A stretch of 46,149 bases of DNA from Clostridia bacterium (GTDB lineage Bacteria; Bacillota; Clostridia; Oscillospirales; CAG-272). The stretch spans positions 1-46,149 of the forward strand of contig JAFXJX010000038.1 of NCBI GenBank assembly GCA_017532025.1, read 5' to 3'. Below the pieces are notes generated by a model, which was given only the letters and a program-made list of their open reading frames with translations, did no database searches and was not told where the DNA came from. Every line of letters begins with the position of its first letter. The stretch's first letter is position 1. A program made the translations under genes and the position numbers. Shown in pieces: positions 18,230 through 27,238 of this stretch.

Positions 18230-19348
18230 TCATGCGATTGGAATCGCCGAACTTGTAAATAGCGCAGTAACAAAAATATAAAGAACCGATTGAACCGAAA
18301 CGGTTGCCATTAGCATATTGGTCAGATGAGATACCTCGCAGAATAAGCTTTCAGCGGATTTAACATCCAAAAGACCTGCAACTGTTTTAGAAAGAGCAAG
18401 CGATATTTTAGCAGAAAAAAGAATCGATAATGGGTAAAGCGACATAATCACAAGCCCAACGACACCGATTGTTCCAACGCTTTTTTGAATCACAGCCACA
18501 GAAGCCCCCAAGGTTCTAATGGAATCCCCAACTGCATTTCCCACAATCGGAATCGAAGAGGATGCAGCAAAACGAATGCTTCTGGCGGCAAGTGTATCTT
18601 CCGCCTGTGCAAGCATTGTTTGAAACGTAATGGCAACAATTGATACCGTTGCAATCAGTCCGATCAGAAATGTAAATAAACCTCTCACAAACGCAGAAAG
18701 CGAATTGAGATTTATTTTCTTTGATGCAATCGAAGTCAAAGCAGAAGAAAATGAAATTTTTATAATTGGCAGAAGTAATACACTGCATAAACTGCCAAGA
18801 AGTGATACCGTTAGAGAAAGGGACACCCCCGTTTTGGTTGATTGCATAACCCCACCACCCAAAAGCAGCACACTTCCCATAACAGTTGTAAAGGTTAGCA
18901 TGTAAGCACTCACTCTTCTACAGTATTCGGCCACCTCTTCAAACAAAGAATATACGATGGTAAAAGCTTCAAAAGCAATCAAAAGCAAGGCAATAAAAGA
19001 AGCAAGGCTGTCTTCACGATTTCCAAAAGCATCCTCTATTCTCTGTGCGAGTGAGCTGAGGAGAAGTGCTGCCAAGAAAAAAGCCAGATAGGAATATACC
19101 GAATGTAGCGATTGTTTCAAAATCGAAACAGACAAAGAAAGCAAAAAAGAAGAATCTGCATTTTGAACCATTTCTTCATAATTGCTTCCATCCGGAAGCT
19201 TTGATTTGACATCATCGGGTAAAGCATCTGCAACGATTTCCACATAACTTTCAGGAGTTGGAAGCTCCTCATCGGCATAGACTTTTGTGCTTGAAGCTAA
19301 AAGAACTACAACAATACAGATGGCAAGACAAAGGAATAATTTCTTCAT
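18230..19348 (-). CDS. spoIIIAE: Stage III sporulation protein AE
   Basis: A 372-residue polytopic membrane protein with a cleavable-looking signal peptide (MKKLFLCLAICIVVVLLASS ... VYA) and about seven or eight helices, the usual SpoIIIAE form. Typical stretches are VLLLGGGVMQSTKTGVSLSL and SIPIVGNAVGDSIRTLGASV. It is thought to form the membrane part of the feeding channel with AB, AC, AD and AF. The start ATG directly follows the spoIIIAD stop (TAAATG). Confidence 0.93.
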   Translation of the reverse strand: MKKLFLCLAICIVVVLLASSTKVYADEELPTPESYVEIVADALPDDVKSKLPDGSNYEEMVQNADSSFLLSLSVSILKQSLHSVYSYLAFFLAALLLSSLAQRIEDAFGNREDSLASFIALLLIAFEAFTIVYSLFEEVAEYCRRVSAYMLTFTTVMGSVLLLGGGVMQSTKTGVSLSLTVSLLGSLCSVLLLPIIKISFSSALTSIASKKINLNSLSAFVRGLFTFLIGLIATVSIVAITFQTMLAQAEDTLAARSIRFAASSSIPIVGNAVGDSIRTLGASVAVIQKSVGTIGVVGLVIMSLYPLSILFSAKISLALSKTVAGLLDVKSAESLFCEVSHLTNMLMATVSVQSVLYIFVTALFTSSAIPIA

Positions 19349-19735
19349 TTATGTTTGTAACACATTGGTGATTAAAGCTGTGATTTCTTTTAGTAGCGGC
19401 AATGATAACAAAAGAATCTCGCACTTTCCTAACAGTTCTACTTTGGCTGCAATGGCAGTCTCTCCGCAATCACGACAAATATCCGATGCTGTTGATACCA
19501 CAAGCGATATTCCAACTGATTTTAATAGTACAGTCATATAGTTTTTACTACTTGGTTCGGCAAGAGTGTTTATGAAATCAATGATCGGATTACAGATAGC
19601 AAGCGAGATTCCTGTCAACATAACCGAAATACAAAGAGAAAGCGGTATCGCGAGTTCACCCTTTATCGTGCGAATGATCATAAGCAGTGTTACGAATACA
19701 ACCGTCAAAGCACCCGAAGAGAGAAAACTGTTCAT
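19349..19735 (-). CDS. spoIIIAD: Stage III sporulation protein AD
   Basis: A 128-residue membrane protein with four helices of the SpoIIIAC/AD family. The pair of helices before KSVGISLVVSTASDICRDCG and the motif ETAIAAKVELLGKCEILLLS are characteristic. It acts in the sporulation channel complex. Its start overlaps the spoIIIAC stop by four bases. Confidence 0.92.
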   Translation of the reverse strand: MNSFLSSGALTVVFVTLLMIIRTIKGELAIPLSLCISVMLTGISLAICNPIIDFINTLAEPSSKNYMTVLLKSVGISLVVSTASDICRDCGETAIAAKVELLGKCEILLLSLPLLKEITALITNVLQT

Positions 19736-19926
19736 AACCCAAACAATTCTTTTATGGTATTCAAAAGTTCCGATATTTCACCAATCAACATCAAAAGCAC
19801 AACGACAATTCCGGCAAGTGTTACAAGCATAGCTTGTTCATCCCGTCCGCTTTTGACAAGAAGTTGGTGAGAAACACTAACCAAAAGGCCGATTCCTATG
19901 ATTTTGAAAATCAGTTCAGCGCTCAC
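19732..19926 (-). CDS. spoIIIAC: Stage III sporulation protein AC
   Basis: A 64-residue protein of two membrane helices (ELIFKIIGIGLLVSVSHQLL, then TLAGIVVVLLMLIGEI), the normal size for SpoIIIAC. The turn VKSGRDEQAML between the helices is the conserved part. It lies between spoIIIAB (38-base gap) and spoIIIAD (ATGA overlap). Confidence 0.92.
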   Translation of the reverse strand: MSAELIFKIIGIGLLVSVSHQLLVKSGRDEQAMLVTLAGIVVVLLMLIGEISELLNTIKELFGL

Positions 19927-19964
19927 AAGGAACTCCTTTCAGCAAAGAAATGAAATAAAGTCAC

Positions 19965-20447
19965 TTACAAAAAAAGTATGATCATTGCAATCCCCAGTGA
20001 GATTCCCAACACGTTATATAACCTTTTCTTTGTCGGAAAGTTCGCTTTTGATTCTCGTATTTTTCCTTCCAGAAGATCGCAGATTAAATCGCATGATTTG
20101 ATTTGCTCGTCGATTGGCAAGCGTCCCACACTTTCAGCAAAACTCAAAAAACTCGCCTCGGTAAAACTGTCATATCCAAAACGTTCTTTCTCGAAAAGAT
20201 AAGCCTCCTTTAATCCCTTCCGTCTGAGACACATCAAAAAATCACTGTTTTGTAAAGATGGGTGTGAAAACTGGCGGTATATTTCATCAAGATGGAGGCG
20301 AAAATAAGCAACGTTTTGGCGAATCGTCCGAATCAAATACAACATCCCTTCCGCTGATTCTATTTGCTCTTTTTCCTTTTTTGCTAAAAGATGACCACCC
20401 AAAGCAGAAAATAAAAATATAAAAAGAAGTCCTGTAAACTTGATCAT
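19965..20447 (-). CDS. spoIIIAB: Stage III sporulation protein AB
   Basis: A 160-residue SpoIIIAB. One helix at each end (GLLFIFLFSALGGHLLA and LGISLGIAMIILFL) encloses a long helical domain that is related to type II secretion GspF proteins. Conserved features are ESAEGMLYLIRTIRQNVAYF and the C-terminal KKRLYNVLGISLG. Its start overlaps the spoIIIAA stop by four bases. Confidence 0.9.
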   Translation of the reverse strand: MIKFTGLLFIFLFSALGGHLLAKKEKEQIESAEGMLYLIRTIRQNVAYFRLHLDEIYRQFSHPSLQNSDFLMCLRRKGLKEAYLFEKERFGYDSFTEASFLSFAESVGRLPIDEQIKSCDLICDLLEGKIRESKANFPTKKRLYNVLGISLGIAMIILFL

Positions 20448-21361
20448 TTCTTATTATGATTATCAGATATTTCTCTGGCTGATGTAAACGATAAAATCGG
20501 AGCACTGCCGATTCGAATTCCTTGAATTCCCACATATTCGGAAAACAAGTTATGTTCGTTTAGAATCCGTATGTTGTCACGTTGCAAAAGCTCTTCTGCG
20601 GTAGAAGCGTGAGCGGTTGCTATCACGGGAACACCTGCGTTTTGTGCCGAAAGAAGTGAGCGGACTTCCTCGTATCCTCCGATTTCATCACAAATGATAT
20701 ACTGCGGTGACAGTGTTCTTGTTGCTATCTCAATTCCCTTTCCGCGTGGATATCCCGACAAAAAATCAATATGACAAACTTCGTGAAGTTCTTCAACTTC
20801 AATTTCACATCTTGTGTCAACCACGGCAACTCGACGCGGCGGCGCCCCCAAAGCCAATTGCCTGATTAAATCTCTCAAAACTGTGGTTTTTCCCATATTA
20901 GGAGGCGAAAATATCAAAATGCTTTCGCCAAAATGTTTTTGGGCAAGGTATGTGTAAATTTCAATCGAAATATTGTAAATAAAACGCGGGATGCGTATGT
21001 TTAAGCTGTTAACAGATGAAAGATTCTTTATTCCCACATTGTCACAAACAGCTTTTCCCGATACACCTACGCGCACACCTTCCTTCATGGCAATATATCC
21101 ATCTGTCATACTCTCCATATGCGAATAAAGCGAATGATGGCAAAGTGACGAAATGATTCGATCCATCAGATCATCATGAATCACCAAGGGGCAAATATAG
21201 TTTTCGCCGTATCCGTATGGTCCGCACTCACCTCGGGCAAGCGTTAATGAAAGCGGCTTCCCTCTTCTGATGCGTATTTCGGTCAGACTGTTTTCGAATT
21301 CTTTTACAAATCGGTACACATCTTGCGGTAAATACTTTCGTAATTGTTCAATCTTTTTCAA
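20444..21361 (-). CDS. spoIIIAA: Stage III sporulation protein AA (ATPase)
   Basis: A 305-residue secretion-type ATPase that powers the SpoIIIA channel. The N-terminal part carries ITEIRIRRGKPLSL-like sequence and YSHMESMTDGYIAMKEGVRVG. The P-loop reads SPPNMGKTT at 152-160 in place of the usual GPPQTGKTT, so the first glycine of Walker A is a serine. Walker B-like QYIICDEIGGYEE is intact, as is VIATAHAST. The start is TTG 21361; a GAAGGA site lies 14 bases upstream, which is rather far. First gene of the eight-gene operon, with a candidate sigma-E promoter at 21405-21434. Confidence 0.92.
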   Translation of the reverse strand: MKKIEQLRKYLPQDVYRFVKEFENSLTEIRIRRGKPLSLTLARGECGPYGYGENYICPLVIHDDLMDRIISSLCHHSLYSHMESMTDGYIAMKEGVRVGVSGKAVCDNVGIKNLSSVNSLNIRIPRFIYNISIEIYTYLAQKHFGESILIFSPPNMGKTTVLRDLIRQLALGAPPRRVAVVDTRCEIEVEELHEVCHIDFLSGYPRGKGIEIATRTLSPQYIICDEIGGYEEVRSLLSAQNAGVPVIATAHASTAEELLQRDNIRILNEHNLFSEYVGIQGIRIGSAPILSFTSAREISDNHNKK

Positions 21362-21404
21362 ATCGCTCTCATTCCTTCGGTAGACAAGGTCTGCTTACAC
21401 GCAA

Positions 21405-21434
21405 TATATACTCGTTCTCAAAATAAAATATGCA
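21405..21434 (-). promoter_or_regulatory. Candidate sigma-E promoter of the spoIIIA operon
   Basis: Minus-strand GCATATT (from 21434) and GTATATAT (21405-21412) with 17 bases between GCATA and the -10. This resembles the sigma-E consensus (ATA near -35, CATACAAT-like -10), except for G in place of the first C. In B. subtilis the operon is sigma-E dependent, which supports the reading. Confidence 0.45.
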
Positions 21435-21452
21435 AAATAGGCAATAATAAAA

Positions 21453-21481
21453 AAAGTGTTGCGCGTTTGGCGCAACACTTT
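21453..21481 (-). terminator. Terminator of hpf
   Basis: AAAGTGTTGCGC (21453-21464) / GCGCAACACTTT (21470-21481), loop of five, followed on the minus strand by a run of T. It separates hpf from spoIIIAA. Confidence 0.88.
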
Positions 21482-21494
21482 GGAAAAAAGCATA

Positions 21495-22028
21495 TTATTC
21501 GGGAATGATACAACCGTATGTTCCGTCTTTTTTACGGTACACAACGTTAACCTCTCCGCTTTCATCGTTAGCAAACACATAAAAATCATGCTCAAGAAGG
21601 TTCATTTGCATGATCGCTTCTTCACAAGACATGGGTTTGAACTTAAATGATTTTGTGCGAACAGTGAATTCGGTTTCTTCCTCAAAATCCTCAGCAGGAG
21701 GAATATCGAGCGCGTTTCCTTTGAGGAAAGCTCCCTCTCTTAAACGCTTGGCAAGTCTTGTTTTGTTCTTTCTGATTTGCCGTTCAATCGCATTCAAAGC
21801 CTTATCCAGCGCATTTTGGTAAGTTTCGTCAGACTGTTCACTGCGGAAGAAGATTCCCACACTTGTAATCGTGAGTTCGAGATTATCGAAATTGCCTTTT
21901 GAGGAGATGACAACAGTTGCTTCCGCATCATCTTTGAAGAATTTTTCATACTTCAAAAGCTTGCGCTCCACTATTTCACGAAAACCTTTCGGAACTTCTG
22001 TTTTTCTGCCGATGACTGTTACCTTCAT
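21495..22028 (-). CDS. hpf: Ribosome hibernation promoting factor, long form
   Basis: A 177-residue long HPF. The N-terminal domain (MKVTVIGRKTEVPKGFREIV, about 1-100) binds the 30S subunit at the tRNA/mRNA site. The C-terminal domain (RTKSFKFKPMSCEEAIMQMN to the end, with LEHDFYVFANDESGEVNVVY) dimerises and joins two 70S ribosomes into a 100S particle. The start is at ATG 22028, with GGTGG eight bases upstream. It has its own promoter (22080-22108) and terminator, and is divergent from the M3 peptidase gene. Confidence 0.93.
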   Translation of the reverse strand: MKVTVIGRKTEVPKGFREIVERKLLKYEKFFKDDAEATVVISSKGNFDNLELTITSVGIFFRSEQSDETYQNALDKALNAIERQIRKNKTRLAKRLREGAFLKGNALDIPPAEDFEEETEFTVRTKSFKFKPMSCEEAIMQMNLLEHDFYVFANDESGEVNVVYRKKDGTYGCIIPE

Positions 22029-22079
22029 TCTACTTACCACCTTTCGTGTTTAACAAGACAACGATCTGTCTTTGTCTAT

Positions 22080-22108
22080 ATTGTACCATATGACTATATA
22101 TTTGTCAA
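22080..22108 (-). promoter_or_regulatory. Sigma-A-type promoter of hpf
   Basis: Minus-strand TTGACA (22103-22108), 17 bases, TACAAT (22080-22085), 52 bases upstream of the hpf start. Near-consensus. Confidence 0.78.
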
Positions 22109-22177
22109 TATATATTGTTAAGAATAACTATTTATTTTCAAAAAATCTATATGTTGTTTATAACCGGCTGTAAAGCA

Positions 22178-22206
22178 TTGACACAAAAAGGCGAATATGA
22201 TAGAAT
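22178..22206 (+). promoter_or_regulatory. Sigma-A-type promoter of the M3 peptidase gene
   Basis: TTGACA (22178-22183), 17 bases, TAGAAT (22201-22206), 40 bases upstream of the GTG start. The hpf promoter is about 70 bases away on the other strand. Confidence 0.75.
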
Positions 22207-22246
22207 GAATTAACAAACACTTACACAAACGAAAGGAAATGATACG

Positions 22247-23971
22247 GTGCCTAAAAATAGATTACTACGAATTGTAACAGTTGGTATTTCCCTGTTGCTG
22301 CTCATAACAATGCTATCCTCTTGCGGACTCCTTACTCTTCTGACAAATGCCATTTTGACATACAATAGCCTGTTTCTTGATTTCAACGATCTTCAATACG
22401 AACGCCCTGATTTTCAAGAGATTGAAGATGAGTTTGTTTCTTTGACCGAAAAAATTGAGAAAAAAAAGAAGTCTATGTCAATTCTTCGCGAAGCTTCCGA
22501 TACTTTTGAACTCTACAACGACGCTTACACACAATATGTCCTTGTGCAGATTCGTTTTTACTCAAATGTAAATGATACTGTAGCTGAAGAAGAAATCAAT
22601 TATTGCGCCAAACACTTTGCTCTGCTCGATCCGATTATTAACAATTTTTATTTAACAGCACTTGATAACGGTTACCGTGATACGTTCTTTGGTGGATGGT
22701 CCGATACGCAAATAGAGTATCTCCGTATCAAAAATAAAATGTTTGACGGTGAATATGCCAATCTTGTTTCAAGAAGAACTGAAATTGAAAATGAGTATAT
22801 GGCTCTTCTCTCCAACCATACCGTTGAGTATAATGGTACCCCATACACCGCTGAACAAATTAAGAATTTGGATATATCCGAATCGGCATATAGCGCACTC
22901 ATTACCGATTATTATAACAGCCTTGAAGCCGAAGTTGCCAAGCTTTATACCGAACTTGTAAGCATAAACGACACATTGGCGGAAAAATCCGGATATGACA
23001 CCTACACCGAATTTTCCTATCGCTATATCTATCAGCGTGATTATGCGCCTGAAGATGTTAAAGATATGTACCGCTATGTAAAAGAAGAAATTGTTCCGCT
23101 GTATGATGAAGTCACTTCATTGATTGATAGAACCGTACTTCAATCAGCATTATATGCTGAAAACGCAACCTTCCGCCGGTACGACTCTATCTTTAAACAA
23201 TATACCTCCGAGATTTCCCCTACCATGAATCAAGCCTATAAAAACATGAAATCCTACAACTTATATAATATAGGCGCTTCTGAAGGTATGCAAAAAGCAG
23301 GCCTTACCACCTATCTCCCCTCGTATAACCTCCCTTATATCTATCTTTATACGTATGGAGATCTTGGCGATATCTCCTCGTTTATTCATGAATTCGGTCA
23401 TTTTTTCAGTTATTACGTGAATGCGGAAGAGAGCGACGGTATTATTGATGTTTCGGAAATTCAATCGCAGGCAAATGAGTGGTTGTTCATGCCGTACTAT
23501 GACCTAACCGAGGAGCAGCTTGAACAGTTCACACTTTATCGTCTTTCCGAAACCTTATTGGTAATTATTGAAGGCTGTATGCTTGACGAATTTCAGCAGA
23601 CGGTGTACAGCGACAATGACAATACCGATTACAAACAGTTGTTTGAATCGATTGCACGCTCCTATCACTTTGATGAAATCGCCCCTCCCGAGCTTCTTTC
23701 TAACTACTGGGCGTTGGTTCACCACAACTTCGTTATGCCACTTTATTATATCAGCTATGCAGTTTCCGCGCTTCCCTCTTTGGAACTCTACTTTGACTCT
23801 CAAAACGATAGAGATACCGCAATTTCCGCTTATCTTTCGGTTATCGATGAATCGGGATACCGTGAATATCTTAAAGTTTTAGAAGATGCCGATCTGAACT
23901 CTCCTTTTGAAGAAGTGGCATACCAAGAGCTTTCGGAAGAAATCAAACAATATCTTTTGACTGTCAAATAA
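22247..23971 (+). CDS. M3-family oligoendopeptidase-like lipoprotein
   Basis: A 574-residue zinc peptidase of the M3 (PepF/thimet) type. The metal site HEFGH is at 381-385 and the third ligand probably E404 in DVSEIQSQANE, the ELPS-like position. Most M3 enzymes are cytoplasmic. This one starts with a lipoprotein signal (ISLLLLITMLSSCG, lipidated C26), so it probably degrades peptides outside the membrane. It starts at GTG 22247, with AAAGGA about nine bases upstream. A terminator follows at 23996-24026. Confidence 0.85.
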   Translation: MPKNRLLRIVTVGISLLLLITMLSSCGLLTLLTNAILTYNSLFLDFNDLQYERPDFQEIEDEFVSLTEKIEKKKKSMSILREASDTFELYNDAYTQYVLVQIRFYSNVNDTVAEEEINYCAKHFALLDPIINNFYLTALDNGYRDTFFGGWSDTQIEYLRIKNKMFDGEYANLVSRRTEIENEYMALLSNHTVEYNGTPYTAEQIKNLDISESAYSALITDYYNSLEAEVAKLYTELVSINDTLAEKSGYDTYTEFSYRYIYQRDYAPEDVKDMYRYVKEEIVPLYDEVTSLIDRTVLQSALYAENATFRRYDSIFKQYTSEISPTMNQAYKNMKSYNLYNIGASEGMQKAGLTTYLPSYNLPYIYLYTYGDLGDISSFIHEFGHFFSYYVNAEESDGIIDVSEIQSQANEWLFMPYYDLTEEQLEQFTLYRLSETLLVIIEGCMLDEFQQTVYSDNDNTDYKQLFESIARSYHFDEIAPPELLSNYWALVHHNFVMPLYYISYAVSALPSLELYFDSQNDRDTAISAYLSVIDESGYREYLKVLEDADLNSPFEEVAYQELSEEIKQYLLTVK

Positions 23972-23995
23972 ATTTTTAAAAATAAGAATGAAGAT

Positions 23996-24026
23996 AATAC
24001 GAGAACATTTCGGTGTTTCTCGTATT
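23996..24026 (+). terminator. Terminator after the M3 peptidase gene
   Basis: AATACGAGAA (23996-24005) pairs with TTCTCGTATT (24017-24026) and the stem continues inward past one bulged base; T-rich sequence follows. The rest of the gap to 24201 is AT-rich. A TACAAT at 24155-24160 could be a -10 for the next gene, but no good -35 was seen. Confidence 0.7.
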
Positions 24027-24201
24027 TTTCTTTGTTGCCGTAAAATGACAAATTTGTTTCTTAAGGGTATCCAGAAGAAATCCTGAAACCTCAAATAATA
24101 TCACAATTAACAAAACGCCAACATTTCACCAAACAATCAAAAACAAACGGCTGTTACAATAAAATCAGAAAATCAAAAACATAATAAAAGGAGAAAAAAC
24201 A

Positions 24202-24504
24202 ATGGCAAACTTTTTGAAAAACGCATTCAAGGACATGAAGGAAAGTGCAAAGGCACAGCACGAGGTTGACAAGGCTGAATTCAAAGCCGCCAAAGCTGAA
24301 GCGAAGGCAAACTTCGAAGAAAACAGAGGTCACAACACCTATGCCAAGGCAAAGGCGGATGCCAAAAAGTCTTGGGATGACGCTCACATGACGCCCTCCC
24401 AAAGAGCTGCTAAAATGCAGGAAGAGCGTGCCGCCAAAACCGCTGAAGCCAAGGCAAGAACCGAGGCAGCAAACGCTCGTTACGAAGCAGCAAAGAAAAA
24501 ATAA
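24202..24504 (+). CDS. Lys/Ala/Glu-rich small protein, 100 residues
   Basis: A highly charged protein made almost wholly of A, K, E, R and D, starting MANFLKNAFKDMKESAKAQH and ending with repeats of the type AEAKARTEAANARYEAAKKK. It is predicted to be one long helix or coiled coil. No known domain. AAAGGAG lies nine bases before ATG. It is the first gene before the two ABC pairs, 69 bases upstream, so it may be co-transcribed and act with them, but that is only position. Low sequence complexity makes homology hard to judge. Confidence 0.7.
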   Translation: MANFLKNAFKDMKESAKAQHEVDKAEFKAAKAEAKANFEENRGHNTYAKAKADAKKSWDDAHMTPSQRAAKMQEERAAKTAEAKARTEAANARYEAAKKK

Positions 24505-24573
24505 TGGAACCGGACAATGTAGGCGAGGCGTAATAACACGGCTCGCTTGTATTGTTTTACGAAGGAGTCAAAA

Positions 24574-25476
24574 ATGAACGCTATTGAAATCAGAAATCTT
24601 TCAAAAAGCTTTCGAGGAATGTATGCAGTCGATCACCTTAATATGACCGTTCCGCAGGGTGCCATTTACGGTTTTATCGGTGAGAACGGTTCGGGTAAAT
24701 CCACCACCGAGAAGCTTATTTGCGGTCATCTCGTTCCCGACAGCGGTGAGATCGAACTGTTCGGCAGAGATTACACCGATCCCGGCGTAAGAGTCAGAGT
24801 CGGTGCGCTAATTGAAAACGCAGGATGTTTTCCCGGTTCGTCCGTGTATCAGAACCTGATGATGCAATGCATCAATCTCGGTATTGAAAATGCCGACGAG
24901 GAAATCCGACGTGTGCTCGAGATCGTGCGTATGGAGGATAATGCCAATCTCAAATTCAAAAGCTGCTCTCTCGGTATGAAGCAACGTATCGGCATCGCGA
25001 TGGCGCTTCTCGGAGATCCTGCACTTCTTATTCTCGACGAGCCGATCAACGGTCTTGACACTGACGGTATGCGTATTATGCGCGAGATTCTCGTTGACAT
25101 CACGAAAAAGTATGGTTGTACCGTTCTCATTTCCTCTCACATTCTCGGTGAGCTTGAAAAGATCGCAACTCACTACGGCATTATCCGTCAGGGCAAAATG
25201 ATAACAGAGCTTTCCGCCGAGGAAATGGACTGCCGAGCACAGGTGTTTACTTCTCTTAAAACCGCAGATATGAACGGTGCATTTTCAGCTCTCTCCAAGG
25301 AATACGCTGATGTTAGATGTGAAAACGGCTATATCCGCATTTATGACGTGGACGATACTGCCGCTATCGTGGATTACTTAATGAAGAACGGTCACGTGGT
25401 AAGCGAAATATCAAGAAACAAAATAGGTCTTGAGGAATACTATATTGAGCTTATGTCGAAGAAGGAGGTTGAGTAA
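24574..25476 (+). CDS. ABC transporter ATP-binding protein (pair 1)
   Basis: A 300-residue ABC ATPase of the ABC-2/bacitracin-lantibiotic type. Walker A GENGSGKST is at about 37-45, the signature KSCSLGMKQR near 135, Walker B LLILDEPINGLD near 156 and the switch histidine in ISSHILGELEK. The last 90 residues form the extra domain seen in this group. The start is ATG 24574, with AAGGAG upstream. Together with the permease that starts one base after its stop it would form an exporter; the substrate is unknown. Confidence 0.9.
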   Translation: MNAIEIRNLSKSFRGMYAVDHLNMTVPQGAIYGFIGENGSGKSTTEKLICGHLVPDSGEIELFGRDYTDPGVRVRVGALIENAGCFPGSSVYQNLMMQCINLGIENADEEIRRVLEIVRMEDNANLKFKSCSLGMKQRIGIAMALLGDPALLILDEPINGLDTDGMRIMREILVDITKKYGCTVLISSHILGELEKIATHYGIIRQGKMITELSAEEMDCRAQVFTSLKTADMNGAFSALSKEYADVRCENGYIRIYDVDDTAAIVDYLMKNGHVVSEISRNKIGLEEYYIELMSKKEVE

Positions 25477-25477
25477 A

Positions 25478-26320
25478 ATGATCAACTCAAGAGACATCAT
25501 ATTTGAATCACCCACCTTTGCCCGTCGTATCAAAGGTATGCTGGGTGTGGACTTCTACCGCCTGTTCCATACTCCCCTCTTTTACATCTTCCTTGCCATT
25601 GCCGCCATCATCCCTGCGATGGTATCGGCTATGACAATGATGCCCGATCCAAACGGTAACACCATGGAGCCTCTATATTCGAACGTTTGGCAGATCATTG
25701 CCTCAACCAAATCGCTTTACGTGATCGAAGGAATTGCCGACTATGCCAACATGAATATGGTATTCATCTTCGGCGGTATTATGGTGTCAATTTTCATTGG
25801 ACACGATTATAAGTCCGGCTATGTCAAGCAGCTTTTTACCACTCACGCCAAAAAACAGGACTATATGCTCTCCAAGAGCCTCGTTTGTGCCTTTGCTATG
25901 GCATGTATGTGCATAACCTATCTCATTGGCGGCACAGTGGGCGGGCTGCTTGTCAACTATGATACCAATGTGAACATCGGCTCTTTGCTGGTTGCCATCT
26001 TCGGTAAAATCATAATGAGCGTCGGTTGGGCAAGCCTTTATACCTTTCTCAACATTATTTTCAGAAAGTATTTCGGTGTTTCCATTGCCTCATCCTTTTT
26101 CTTTGGCACAGGCATTCTCATTATCGGCGTTGCGGCAATTGTAGAGAACCTTTCCCTTCCCACGGCATTTCTCAATATTTTCCTTTACGGTGCCTCTGTC
26201 AACGCCAACCTTTCAAGCGGAATCGATGCACTGATCATTTGTATCACCGTGTCTGTGGCGTGGGCTGTTTTCTACAATTATTTAGGCACCAAAATTCTCT
26301 CAAGAAGCGACGTATATTGA
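25478..26320 (+). CDS. ABC-2-type permease (pair 1)
   Basis: A 280-residue membrane protein with six predicted helices. One lies near residue 30 (PLFYIFLAIAAIIPAMVSAM), followed by a large outer loop and five helices in the second half (FGGIMVSIFIG, then SKSLVCAFAMACMCITYLIGG and others). The cytoplasmic motif GHDYKSGYVKQLFTTH is typical of ABC-2 permeases of the LanEG/BcrB kind. The start ATG 25478 has GGAGG in the end of the ATPase gene. It is a paralogue of the permease at 27239. Confidence 0.85.
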   Translation: MINSRDIIFESPTFARRIKGMLGVDFYRLFHTPLFYIFLAIAAIIPAMVSAMTMMPDPNGNTMEPLYSNVWQIIASTKSLYVIEGIADYANMNMVFIFGGIMVSIFIGHDYKSGYVKQLFTTHAKKQDYMLSKSLVCAFAMACMCITYLIGGTVGGLLVNYDTNVNIGSLLVAIFGKIIMSVGWASLYTFLNIIFRKYFGVSIASSFFFGTGILIIGVAAIVENLSLPTAFLNIFLYGASVNANLSSGIDALIICITVSVAWAVFYNYLGTKILSRSDVY

Positions 26321-26336
26321 TAGGAGGTGGAAGCAA

Positions 26337-27236
26337 ATGAATGCAGTTGAAATAAGAAATCTATCCAAAAACTTCGGCTCCAAGCAGGCTGTGTGCGGTC
26401 TCAATATGACCGTTCCGATGGGCGCAATCTACGGCTTTATCGGAGAGAACGGTTCAGGCAAATCCACCACAGAGAAAATGATATGCGGCCTGATCCCCAC
26501 AAGCGGCGGCTCGATCAAGCTTTACGGCAAAGATTATACCGATAAAACCGTGCGTGCCAAAATAGGTGTTCTCATTGAAGCTCCCGGATGCTTTCCCCAA
26601 CTTACCGTTTGGGATAACATGATGCTCCAAGCAGCCAACCTTTCAATTCCCAATGCAGCACAAGAGGTTGTCAAGGTGTTGAAAACCGTTCGTATGGAGG
26701 GTGCAGCCGGTAATAAATACCAAAACTGCTCCCTTGGTATGAAACAAAGAGTCGGCATTGCCATGGCTCTGCTCGGCAATCCCACACTTCTTGTTTTAGA
26801 CGAGCCGCTGAACGGTCTTGATGCCGACGGTATGAGAATTATGCGTGAAGTGTTCACCGATATTATCAAAGACGGCAAACGTAGTATCATCGTATCCTCT
26901 CACCTTTTAGGTGAGCTTCAAAAGGTGGCAACGCATTATGGCATTATCCGCCACGGTAAAATGATGATCGAAATGTGTGCTGACGAACTTGATGCAAGCT
27001 ACCGTACCTATGTAGCACTCAAAAGCGAAGAAATGAACCAAACCAAAATCCTTCTCGGTTGCAAGTATTCCCGTGTAGAAGAGGACGAGGCGGGTTATCT
27101 CCGTGTGTACGATCTGACCACACCCGAAGAAATTGTATCGTATCTCTACGAAAACGGAATTTGCGTAACCGAAATCAAGACTGACAAGATCGGGCTTGAG
27201 GAATACTACATCGACCTTATGAAAGGAGGAAAATAA
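26337..27236 (+). CDS. ABC transporter ATP-binding protein (pair 2)
   Basis: A 299-residue ATPase very similar to the one at 24574: GENGSGKST, QNCSLGMKQRVGIAMALLGN, LLVLDEPLNGLDADGMRIM and VSSHLLGELQKVATHYGIIR align with almost no gaps. The close similarity and same order point to tandem duplication of the ATPase-permease pair. AGGAGGTGG lies six bases before ATG. The two ATPases could work as a heterodimer with the two permeases. Confidence 0.9.
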   Translation: MNAVEIRNLSKNFGSKQAVCGLNMTVPMGAIYGFIGENGSGKSTTEKMICGLIPTSGGSIKLYGKDYTDKTVRAKIGVLIEAPGCFPQLTVWDNMMLQAANLSIPNAAQEVVKVLKTVRMEGAAGNKYQNCSLGMKQRVGIAMALLGNPTLLVLDEPLNGLDADGMRIMREVFTDIIKDGKRSIIVSSHLLGELQKVATHYGIIRHGKMMIEMCADELDASYRTYVALKSEEMNQTKILLGCKYSRVEEDEAGYLRVYDLTTPEEIVSYLYENGICVTEIKTDKIGLEEYYIDLMKGGK

Positions 27237-27238
27237 GA

